NCBI GenBank assembly: GCA_903918325.1
Contig: CAIXDY010000159.1
Coordinates: 1 to 6,873, forward strand
DNA from: an uncultured Actinomycetes bacterium
Lineage (GTDB): Bacteria > Actinomycetota > Actinomycetes > Nanopelagicales > Nanopelagicaceae
DNA: 6,873 nucleotides
Direction of reading: 5' to 3'
This document shows, piece after piece, positions 1 to 5,200 of the stretch (the stretch's first letter is position 1; every line of letters begins with the position of its first letter). The notes under the pieces are model-generated. The model was given only the letters and a program-made list of their open reading frames with translations, made no database searches and was not told where the DNA came from. A program made the translations under genes and the position numbers.

Positions 1-402
1 GCATCAGCAGCGATGATCATCTTGGGTTACCCAGGTGAAATTTCATCAGCTAATGGAACAAAGATTCTTTACGGAATCTTGTCAACACTTCCATTCCTTT
101 ACATCCTTTATGTTCTATTCGTAGAACTTACAAAGTCATTGGATCGTCAACCAGAAGGCGTTGCAGCCACAATTGGCCGCTTGCGCTTACTATTGATCGC
201 AACATGGGGCGTTTACCCAATTTCATACTTGATTCCAATCTTGGTGAAGAACCCATCTGCAAGTCAGATGGCAAGCTTGTTCACTGATCGTCAAATTGGA
301 TACACAATTGCAGACGTTCTTGCAAAGTGCGTATTCGGTCTAACAATCTACAAGATTGCAAAGATGAAGTCAGTTGCAGAAGGCATGAAGGACGATCACT
401 AA
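1..402 (+). CDS. actR: Actinorhodopsin (light-driven proton pump), 3' part
   Basis: This is the C-terminal 133 residues of a microbial rhodopsin; the start lies left of the window and the reading frame is open from base 1. Seen: a GYPGE turn just after the end of a transmembrane helix (codons from about 37), then three helices that fit E, F and G. Helix E carries LSTLPFLYILYVLF, helix F carries the W-x-x-YP-x-x-Y retinal-pocket pattern (WGVYPISYLIP), and helix G carries D-x-x-x-K (DVLAK). The lysine codon at 325-327 is the retinal Schiff-base site and the Asp at 313-315 is the counter-ion partner. Known of the family: xanthorhodopsin/actinorhodopsin proteins pump protons outward in light. The proton acceptor and donor residues of helix C are outside the window, so pumping type is inferred from overall resemblance. 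Nearby crtYcd and blh supply the retinal. The gene ends at a strong terminator, so it is probably expressed separately from what follows. Confidence 0.93.
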   Translation, partial: ASAAMIILGYPGEISSANGTKILYGILSTLPFLYILYVLFVELTKSLDRQPEGVAATIGRLRLLLIATWGVYPISYLIPILVKNPSASQMASLFTDRQIGYTIADVLAKCVFGLTIYKIAKMKSVAEGMKDDH

Positions 403-419
403 TTAGTCATTACTAATTA
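400..419. repeat. AT-rich inverted repeat overlapping the rhodopsin stop codon
   Basis: A perfect 8-bp inverted repeat: arms TAATTAGT (400-407) and ACTAATTA (412-419) around a 4-nt loop. The left arm includes the TAA stop codon of the rhodopsin gene. It lies 10 nt before the GC-rich terminator stem. It could be a weak 3'-UTR hairpin affecting mRNA stability or a protein site, or chance in AT-rich sequence. Function unknown. Confidence 0.4.
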
Positions 420-429
420 AATCTCTTAC

Positions 430-469
430 TAAGAGGGGCGTCGCGCAAGCGGCGCCCCTCTTATTTTTT
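430..469 (+). terminator. Rho-independent terminator of the rhodopsin gene
   Basis: A long GC-rich hairpin followed by six T's. The left arm begins TAAGAGGGGCG (430-440) and pairs with CGCCCCTCTTA (453-463). The stem continues inward through a T-G wobble (441/452) and CGC/GCG (442-444/449-451) and closes on a GCAA loop (445-448), a stable GNRA-type tetraloop. The T run is 464-469. The hairpin is about 15 bp long and lies 27 nt after the rhodopsin stop. It should separate rhodopsin transcription from the small gene at 497. Confidence 0.92.
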
Positions 470-484
470 CCACTCAAACTCAGT

Positions 485-490
485 TAGGAT
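485..490 (+). promoter_or_regulatory. -10 box (TAGGAT) for a leaderless small membrane protein
   Basis: TAGGAT matches the actinobacterial TAnnnT -10 pattern and lies 6 nt before the ATG at 497, so the predicted transcript would start at or next to the A of the start codon. The GGGGAT between them could instead be read as a poor ribosome site. No convincing -35 is visible; that position falls in the terminator's T run. Confidence 0.5.
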
Positions 491-496
491 GGGGAT

Positions 497-733
497 ATGA
501 CGAACCTTCGATTTGGCGGATATCTTCTGGTGGCGATGGGTTTTATTAATATGCGCTATCAGACCGGGCACCAGAATTCGGTAGTTCACAGTCTCGGCAT
601 CATCATCCCAGGAGCGCTACTTTTATTAGCAACATTTATTAAGCCGACCCAAAAATTCCTTGAAATTAGAAGTGTAAAAGCTGTAGCGGGAATCCTGGTT
701 TTATTACTAGTTGGTTATTCCTTTTTAAATTAA
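497..733 (+). CDS. Small three-helix membrane protein, unknown function
   Basis: A 78-residue hydrophobic protein that I do not recognise. Three likely transmembrane segments are visible at about residues 6-19, 31-48 and 60-77. Between them are a polar stretch (RYQTGHQNS, residues 20-28) and a basic loop (KPTQKFLEIRSVK). It has no cysteines and no obvious catalytic motif. It follows the rhodopsin terminator and appears to have its own -10 box at 485-490, so it is probably not simply co-transcribed with the rhodopsin. Its stop codon lies 3 bp from the stop of the convergent crtYd. Being flanked by rhodopsin and lycopene cyclase genes makes a role in the phototrophy module possible, but that is only association. 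Codon use and hydrophobic pattern make a real gene likely; homologues would need to confirm it. Confidence 0.65.
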   Translation: MTNLRFGGYLLVAMGFINMRYQTGHQNSVVHSLGIIIPGALLLLATFIKPTQKFLEIRSVKAVAGILVLLLVGYSFLN

Positions 734-736
734 GAA

Positions 737-1039
737 TTATTTACGGTTTAAACGTCTTCCGTTGTAGACCCACATTGAGGTTGTCGCCAGAATTAATGAA
801 AAGCCGAAGAGTAAGTCTTCAATAGGCGCCCCAGCTAACCTGCGCCCAATGATCATGTCAGGGTTATAAATTACGATAAAGCGCGAAGTAAGCCACCAGT
901 TAGTAATGAGTTGCATGGGAAAGATAATTGCGTACGAGGTCCAAAAAACTGCTTTAGTAAGTAGTTGTGTGCGCACGATGAAGAGATCAAATAGCACAAC
1001 GAGTAAAACCGAAGTTATGGCGAGATCGCTATAGCTCAT
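737..1039 (-). CDS. crtYd: Lycopene cyclase subunit CrtYd (lycopene cyclase domain)
   Basis: A 100-residue membrane protein with the lycopene cyclase domain found in actinobacterial CrtYc/CrtYd heterodimers, which convert the linear ends of lycopene to rings in the membrane. Seen: three hydrophobic segments (about 6-22, 31-46, 76-94), the NWW motif (47-49), Y-N-P (58-60), G-R-R (65-67) and the family's P-x-E-[DE] signature as PIEDLLFGF (72-80), whose acidic pair is thought to be catalytic. I chose ATG at 1037-1039 because an AGGTG Shine-Dalgarno lies 6 nt upstream; a GTG at 1046-1048 would add three residues but sits on that site. The gene overlaps the end of crtYc by 11 nt, which suggests translational coupling and balanced subunits. 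Assignment as the d subunit rests on order (after crtYc), the PIED/FGF form of the motif and resemblance to known CrtYd; beta-type cyclisation is inferred from the neighbouring blh. Confidence 0.87.
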   Translation of the reverse strand: MSYSDLAITSVLLVVLFDLFIVRTQLLTKAVFWTSYAIIFPMQLITNWWLTSRFIVIYNPDMIIGRRLAGAPIEDLLFGFSLILATTSMWVYNGRRLNRK

Positions 1040-1367
1040 CAGTATCACCTACCGGCCAGTGCTTTTTAACTTGTCGCACACCTTCAAGAGTCATAACCGA
1101 AGCAATCGGAATAATTATAAAAAAAAGATATTCCTCTAGCGGAATATTGAATGGACCAACTACCCCCAGCATTTGGTGGGCATCAAATCGCCAATGCTTG
1201 CTTGCGATGGCATAAGCATCCCAACCGAGAAAAATCAGCGCAACTGGAAATATCGTTAATGCCAAGCGCTTAACTCTGCGAAGCACACCAACCTTTAAAG
1301 CAATTTCCAGCCAGAATGAGCCAAAGACGGTGAAAGTCAGCATCGCAATGTAGCCCCATTTGTGCAC
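1029..1367 (-). CDS. crtYc: Lycopene cyclase subunit CrtYc (lycopene cyclase domain)
   Basis: A 112-residue membrane protein and partner of CrtYd; the pair cyclises lycopene to beta-carotene. Seen: three hydrophobic segments (about 5-24, 35-54, 79-94), the GSFWLE helix (16-21), WDxxA (49-53), HWRFD (58-62) and the catalytic-type signature PLEEYLFF (76-83). The start is set at GTG 1365-1367. This places the first helix where the family has it and lies 6 nt after a -10-like CAGAAT. The open frame extends to a TTG at 1412, but that would add a 15-residue basic stretch atypical for the family and would overlap the blh start. It is first in a crtYc-crtYd unit and divergent from blh. If the start is right, the message is leaderless. 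Confidence 0.88.
   Translation of the reverse strand: MHKWGYIAMLTFTVFGSFWLEIALKVGVLRRVKRLALTIFPVALIFLGWDAYAIASKHWRFDAHQMLGVVGPFNIPLEEYLFFIIIPIASVMTLEGVRQVKKHWPVGDTDEL
1046..1050 (-). promoter_or_regulatory. Ribosome binding site of crtYd
   Basis: AGGTG on the minus strand, inside the 3' end of crtYc, 6 nt before the ATG at 1039. It decides between the ATG start and the upstream in-frame GTG at 1048, which overlaps the site. Confidence 0.6.
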
Positions 1368-1373
1368 GGGCCT

Positions 1374-1379
1374 ATTCTG
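1374..1379 (-). promoter_or_regulatory. Putative -10 box (CAGAAT) of crtYc-crtYd
   Basis: On the minus strand CAGAAT lies 6 nt before the GTG at 1367. It differs from TAnnnT only at the first base, but its position matches the other leaderless starts in this window. No strong -35 is seen, so this is weaker than the others. Confidence 0.35.
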
Positions 1380-1399
1380 CCGTTTTTTCCAGAGAAGTC

Positions 1400-1405
1400 T
1401 AGAAT
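1400..1405 (+). promoter_or_regulatory. -10 box (TAGAAT) of leaderless blh
   Basis: TAGAAT lies exactly 6 nt before the ATG at 1412, predicting a transcript that starts at the start codon. No Shine-Dalgarno precedes the ATG. The divergent crtYc start is 45 bp away, so the two retinal-pathway units share a compact control region. Confidence 0.6.
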
Positions 1406-1411
1406 CGCACA

Positions 1412-2377
1412 ATGGATTCAGTGCAGCTCCGGCTTTTCTCTAAAGTGCGGTTATTTTCCAATGGTGCAATCCTTTTCGCCGTAGTTACCAGCCTTCTATT
1501 TCACGCCTTAATAAGTGAAAATAATCTGACTTGGCAAGTTGTTTTATCGGTCATGGCGTTGATGATCGGGATCCCGCATGGTGCGGTAGACCATCTCATT
1601 ACTATTCCGAGGAACACCCGACGTCGATTCATAGCTTTCATAACCGTTTATGTAGCTATTGCTGCGCTGGCAATTGCTGCAATACTCAAGTGGAATGTGC
1701 TTGGTTTCCAAATCATCATTTGGATGAGCGCTTTGCATTTTGGAATTGGTGACGCTTCATTTATTTCCGAGAATGATCTATTGGGTAAGCGTGAACCTTC
1801 ACCTCTGATTCTAAAATTAATATATGCAGTACCTGCCGGTTGCTTGCCAGTGATAATTCCTCTGGTCCAGAAGCGCAGCTCGGATGCGCTTAATCGCGTG
1901 AATCCAGAATTAATACATTGGGCTGGAAACTCTGCTGATACTTTAAAGTTAACAATAACGATTATGGCAGTTGTTGCGATAGTTATCTTAGCAATCTTTA
2001 AGTACTATCGAAATGTTCTTGATTTACTTTTACTTGCGGCGCTGGCTTTCTTAACTCCACCACTAATTGCATTTTCGTTTTATTTTGGTTGTTGGCACGC
2101 ACTTCGCCACACTGCGCGTTTAACATCGCTACTTCCAAAATCTCAGGCTGCAATTTCATCCGGTGATCTTAAGGCTGCATTTATCTGCGCAATCAAGCCG
2201 GGTTTACCAGCGCTTTTAGGCACCGTAGTTGTGGGTATTGGCTTGGCCGTAAGTAATCAAAAAGCTTTTACATCGACATTTTTATGGTCACTGTTAGTTG
2301 TAGTTTGGGCACTCACCGTTCCACACATGATTGCAACGGCGACCTTAGATAGTAAAGCTTTAACTACCAAGGAATAA
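1412..2377 (+). CDS. blh: Beta-carotene 15,15'-dioxygenase, Brp/Blh family
   Basis: A 321-residue, multi-helix inner-membrane enzyme that cleaves beta-carotene centrally into two retinals, the rhodopsin chromophore. The Brp/Blh family signatures are all present: IGIPHGAVDHL (52-62), SALHFGIGD (106-114) and YFGCWHALRH (224-233). From known Blh mutagenesis, iron is held by histidines of these motifs; the likely ligands are His56, His109, His229 and His233, with His61 an alternative. Length is typical of bacterial Blh. About eight or nine hydrophobic segments are visible. The ATG at 1412 is chosen because a TAGAAT -10 box lies 6 nt upstream, implying a leaderless message. It is divergent from crtYc, which makes its substrate. 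Its last 14 nt overlap the 3' end of the convergent SDR gene. Confidence 0.95.
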   Translation: MDSVQLRLFSKVRLFSNGAILFAVVTSLLFHALISENNLTWQVVLSVMALMIGIPHGAVDHLITIPRNTRRRFIAFITVYVAIAALAIAAILKWNVLGFQIIIWMSALHFGIGDASFISENDLLGKREPSPLILKLIYAVPAGCLPVIIPLVQKRSSDALNRVNPELIHWAGNSADTLKLTITIMAVVAIVILAIFKYYRNVLDLLLLAALAFLTPPLIAFSFYFGCWHALRHTARLTSLLPKSQAAISSGDLKAAFICAIKPGLPALLGTVVVGIGLAVSNQKAFTSTFLWSLLVVVWALTVPHMIATATLDSKALTTKE

Positions 2378-3065
2378 TTGCTCGGTCTTCCCAGAAGAGA
2401 CCAGTGTGATCAACTGCAGGATCAAATTCACGTGTTGCTAACCAAATTGCCGTCTCTGCACCTTCTGCCACACTTCGGGGTGCATTTTCTCCGCCCATAT
2501 CGGTACGGGTGTGATTAGGGCAGATGGCGTCGATTAAAAATCCCCGCGAACCCAAACCAGTTTCGTGCGCTAAATTTCTTACTAGCGCGTTCACTCCAGC
2601 TTTAGAGATTCGATATGGAGCTAAACCACCGGCGTTTCCAGGTCCACTCATTCGACCTAAGCACGCTGAATAAACAACTACTCGGCCGCTTTTTCTTTCA
2701 ACCATTCCTGGAGCAAGAATATTTAGACAGAGAAAAACAGAGTCCAAATTAATACCCAGAACTCTGCGCCATTCCTCAATATTTGTTTTTAAAGTTTTTG
2801 ACATTTTTTCGCTCATAACTCCGTGAGCCAGAATGACGGTGTCTGGGATTCCAAATTCTGCAACCGCTTCTTCCAAGAGAGTTTTTGATTGTTCTAAATT
2901 ACTAAAATCTAGAACTTTGAATCGAGCCCCAATTTCTTCGGCAGCTTTTTCCAGCCTTGAACGATTGCTGGCCAAGAGAACCACGTCAGCCCCTGCGGCG
3001 CGAAGGCCTCTAGCGCTTTCCAAGCCCAAACCGCGCGAACCACCGGTAACGAATGCAAGTGTCAT
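2364..3065 (-). CDS. Short-chain dehydrogenase/reductase (SDR), classical type
   Basis: A 233-residue, single-domain Rossmann-fold oxidoreductase, expected in the cytoplasm; substrate unknown. Seen: the nucleotide-binding TGGSRGLG (7-14), Arg35/Arg37 after strand beta-2 (which favours NADP(H)), Asp53, an Asn at 106 in the helix-4 position, and the catalytic YxxxK as Tyr151/Lys155. The C-terminal TDMGGENAPRSVAEGA is typical of carbonyl-reductase-like SDRs. Odd points: the usual NNAG is LAHG (79-82), the active-site SSxxG reads SACLG (133-137), and an extra loop rich in Gly precedes Tyr151. I chose ATG 3063-3065 because the Rossmann strand starts right after it and a TAGAAT -10 box lies 7 nt upstream. 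An in-frame ATG at 3099-3101 would add 12 unlikely residues. A retinal/retinol role is conceivable from the neighbourhood, but the gene is convergent to blh with its own promoter, so that is speculation. Confidence 0.88.
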   Translation of the reverse strand: MTLAFVTGGSRGLGLESARGLRAAGADVVLLASNRSRLEKAAEEIGARFKVLDFSNLEQSKTLLEEAVAEFGIPDTVILAHGVMSEKMSKTLKTNIEEWRRVLGINLDSVFLCLNILAPGMVERKSGRVVVYSACLGRMSGPGNAGGLAPYRISKAGVNALVRNLAHETGLGSRGFLIDAICPNHTRTDMGGENAPRSVAEGAETAIWLATREFDPAVDHTGLFWEDRAIIPW

Positions 3066-3072
3066 AGAAATT

Positions 3073-3078
3073 ATTCTA
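3073..3078 (-). promoter_or_regulatory. -10 box (TAGAAT) of the leaderless SDR gene
   Basis: On the minus strand TAGAAT lies 7 nt before the ATG at 3065, so transcription should begin at the start codon. There is no Shine-Dalgarno. This supports the shorter SDR start: the ATG at 3101 would lie upstream of the promoter. Confidence 0.6.
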
Positions 3079-3120
3079 ATAGGCGCGATTTGAGCGTGCA
3101 CTGTGAGTTCGGGAATCTTC

Positions 3121-3126
3121 TAGACT
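3121..3126 (+). promoter_or_regulatory. Possible -10 box for the Bax inhibitor-1 family gene
   Basis: TAGACT is the only TAnnnT match I see between the SDR start and the BI-1 ATG. It would give a leader of about 58 nt containing the Shine-Dalgarno. No clear -35 accompanies it. Weak call. Confidence 0.3.
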
Positions 3127-3176
3127 CTGCCCTTGTTACACATAGCACCTGTCAGAAACTCTGGCGGACCTACAAA

Positions 3177-3181
3177 AGGAG
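3177..3181 (+). promoter_or_regulatory. Strong Shine-Dalgarno of the Bax inhibitor-1 family gene
   Basis: AGGAG, within AAAGGAGA (3175-3182), lies 9 nt before the ATG at 3191. It fixes that start and shows that this gene, unlike the other first-of-unit genes in the window, has a conventional leader. Confidence 0.8.
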
Positions 3182-3190
3182 AGACAAGTT

Positions 3191-3976
3191 ATGCGCAGTT
3201 CAAACCCTGTTTTAGGACGGGCGTTTAATCAGCGTGGATACGCTGCATTTGATCCGAGCACGATTAAATCTGATCCCGCAGCGATGGAAGATCTTTACAA
3301 CGCACCGGCAGCATCATCGATGCGCACTGGTCGCATGACGATTGACGACGTAGTCACTCGCACCGCAATTTTATTTGCAGTACTTGTCGCCGTAGGCGCA
3401 GCTGCATGGACACTTAATTTTGGCGCTGGCGCAATGATGCTGGGCGTCTTCGGTGGTTTTGCACTTGCTATGGTCAATAGCTTTAGCAAGAGCGTTAAGC
3501 CGGCATTAGCAATTGCTTATGCAGCTTTTGAAGGTTTAGCTCTCGGTACGATTTCACATATCTATAACAGTTACTACCAAGGCATTGTTAGCCAAGCCGT
3601 AATCGTAACTATCTGTGCATTTGCCGGAATGTTGTTTGCTTATAAGAGTGGACGAATCCGTGTCACTCCTAAGTTCACTAAAGTATTAATGACAGCAATG
3701 ATGGGGTACTTAGTACTTGCACTCGTTGGTTTCATTGGCTCATTCTTTGGTGCCAGCATTTATAGCGTCGGTGGCTTTGGCTTGCTCATTGCCGCAGGTG
3801 GAATGGTTCTTGCTAGCTTCTTTTTGATTTTAGATTTTGATCAAATTCAAAATGGAGTAAATGCAGGTCTACCAGAAGCTGAATCTTGGCGCGCAGCATT
3901 TGGTTTGATGGTCACCATTGTGTGGCTCTATATGGAAGTACTTCGTTTGCTCTCAATCTTGCGCAACGATAATTAA
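3191..3976 (+). CDS. Bax inhibitor-1 / YccA family membrane protein
   Basis: A 261-residue integral membrane protein of the BI-1 (TMBIM/YccA) family, actinobacterial subtype. Known bacterial relatives include E. coli YccA, an FtsH modulator, and B. subtilis YetJ, a pH-dependent calcium channel; which role applies here cannot be told. Seen: a polar N-terminal stretch (1-55) opening with the MRSSNPVL form, then about seven hydrophobic segments (roughly 56-75, 79-95, 104-123, 132-150, 164-186, 194-214, 235-257). The family core is present: YAAFEGLALGTIS (110-122), LDFDQI (214-219) with Asp215/Asp217, G-x-P-x-x-x-x-W (226-233), and AFGLMVTIVWLYMEVLRLL (236-254). The start is set by the AGGAG site 9 nt upstream. 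The gene is divergent from the SDR gene, and its stop codon directly abuts the stop of the convergent DHA1 transporter with no gap. Confidence 0.92.
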   Translation: MRSSNPVLGRAFNQRGYAAFDPSTIKSDPAAMEDLYNAPAASSMRTGRMTIDDVVTRTAILFAVLVAVGAAAWTLNFGAGAMMLGVFGGFALAMVNSFSKSVKPALAIAYAAFEGLALGTISHIYNSYYQGIVSQAVIVTICAFAGMLFAYKSGRIRVTPKFTKVLMTAMMGYLVLALVGFIGSFFGASIYSVGGFGLLIAAGGMVLASFFLILDFDQIQNGVNAGLPEAESWRAAFGLMVTIVWLYMEVLRLLSILRNDN

Positions 3977-5200
3977 TTAATCCAGCTGTTCGAAGGGCCT
4001 CAGGTTCATATCCTGGGGCTCTTCTACATTTCTGGTCTCTGGAATTTGTGTTGCAAGAATTACGGCGATTGTAAAAACCGCTGCCGACGCAGCAAATGCA
4101 GTTCGGTAAGAATAAACATCAGACAACCAACCGATAATGATGGGGCCGACCATCATTCCGGCATCTCCGGCCATTTGAAAAATTGCAATTACTTGTCCGC
4201 CTTTGCCATGAATAACATCGCCCACAATGCTGGCTGGAGTAGTTGATAAATAAGCACCGCCAATACCAATGATGGCCATGGACGCTAAATACATCCACGG
4301 ATGTACCGCCATCGCCAGGACTATTACCCCGACTAAACCAATTGATGAACCGATTACTGCAGCTAAGCGACGGCCCTTGCTGTCCGATAAACGTCCGGCG
4401 CGCATCAGAAGAATTCCTTGAAAAACTGCGCTGATTGCAAAACCATAACCAACAACCGCCGTTGTGGAATGAAGTTCCTGCGTTACAAAGATTGGCAAGA
4501 TTGAAGATCGCATTCCGAAAAAGACCCAGTTAGCTAGAAAAGCAATCACTAATGCGATTCGATACGGTTTCATAGCCAGCGCTTCACGAATAGTGGTGTG
4601 ATTACTTGCTTGAGGCCCCTTTATCTTTTTGCCTATGTGTTCACCTTTCAGGAAAAGAAAAGCCACAATTCCTGAAGCTAACAGCATGACAGAGTATGAA
4701 AAGAATGGTGCGCGCAAAGAAATAGTTGAGAGCAAGCCACCAATAGCCGGGCCAGAAATTCCACCTAATAAAAACGCACCGTTGTATACCGATTGGGCAC
4801 GACCACGATGGGCATCATCAACTGATCGCATAATGACTGAGCCTGCGGCAACTGAGAACATTGATGAGCCCAAACCGCCTGCGGTACGAAAAATAAGTAG
4901 TTGCTGGTATGAGTGCGCGAGCCCGGCCATGAAAGTAAAGAATGAAACCATCGCAACACCACTCGAAAAAACCAATCGTTCGCCGAACAGGTCCACAAGT
5001 TTTCCCGAAATTAATCCAGATGCAAAGCGGGCAATAGCAAATGAGGAAACAACTAGACCAATTGCGGTATTGCTGACACCAAATGATTTAGCAAAGACTG
5101 GAATGGCGGGTAGAACAATGCCAAAGCCGACAGCTACAAAAAAGGATGCCGCGACAAGTATTGAAACTTCTCGCGGCAGATCCTTAAATGGAGATTGCAT
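3977..5200 (-). CDS. MFS transporter, DHA1-like (12 helices), probable efflux
   Basis: A 407-residue major facilitator protein of the inner membrane. Seen: two six-helix halves separated by a basic cytoplasmic loop (about 185-215). Motif A GKLVDLFGER (66-75) lies between helices 2 and 3, with a repeat in the second half, GRLSDSKGRR (269-278). A motif-B-like Arg105 is in helix 4, and motif C GGISGPAIGG (146-155) in helix 5 is characteristic of H+-coupled drug antiporters. These place it in the drug:H+ antiporter-1 type; the substrate is unknown. The ATG overlaps the stop of the upstream DHA2 gene by one base (TAATG), with no separate Shine-Dalgarno, so it is very likely translationally coupled as second gene of the operon. 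It ends head-to-head with the BI-1 family gene, with no spacer and no terminator hairpin between them. Confidence 0.9.
   Translation of the reverse strand: MQSPFKDLPREVSILVAASFFVAVGFGIVLPAIPVFAKSFGVSNTAIGLVVSSFAIARFASGLISGKLVDLFGERLVFSSGVAMVSFFTFMAGLAHSYQQLLIFRTAGGLGSSMFSVAAGSVIMRSVDDAHRGRAQSVYNGAFLLGGISGPAIGGLLSTISLRAPFFSYSVMLLASGIVAFLFLKGEHIGKKIKGPQASNHTTIREALAMKPYRIALVIAFLANWVFFGMRSSILPIFVTQELHSTTAVVGYGFAISAVFQGILLMRAGRLSDSKGRRLAAVIGSSIGLVGVIVLAMAVHPWMYLASMAIIGIGGAYLSTTPASIVGDVIHGKGGQVIAIFQMAGDAGMMVGPIIIGWLSDVYSYRTAFAASAAVFTIAVILATQIPETRNVEEPQDMNLRPFEQLD

Noticed and set aside
1531..1752. Short open frames on both strands inside blh (1531-1752 plus, 1544-1738 minus)
   Set aside because: Both overlap the most conserved Blh motifs (PHGAVDH, HFGIGD) in other frames; their translations look random.
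2350..2366. Palindrome-like sequence centred on AAAGCTTT at the blh/SDR overlap
   Set aside because: The arms are offset by one base and there is no T tract; it lies in coding sequence of both genes. Probably chance.
2833..3093. An 86-codon open frame on the plus strand opposite the SDR gene
   Set aside because: It mirrors the conserved Rossmann-fold region of the SDR gene and has no family resemblance or start signals.
3066..3101. Longer SDR start at ATG 3099-3101
   Set aside because: It would add 12 residues before the Rossmann strand and would place the start upstream of the TAGAAT -10 box that fits the ATG at 3065.
3998..4018. Hairpin CCTCAGG/CCTGGGG near the 3' end of the DHA1-like gene
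   Set aside because: It has a 7-bp stem with a wobble pair inside coding sequence and no T run on either side, so it is not a convincing terminator.
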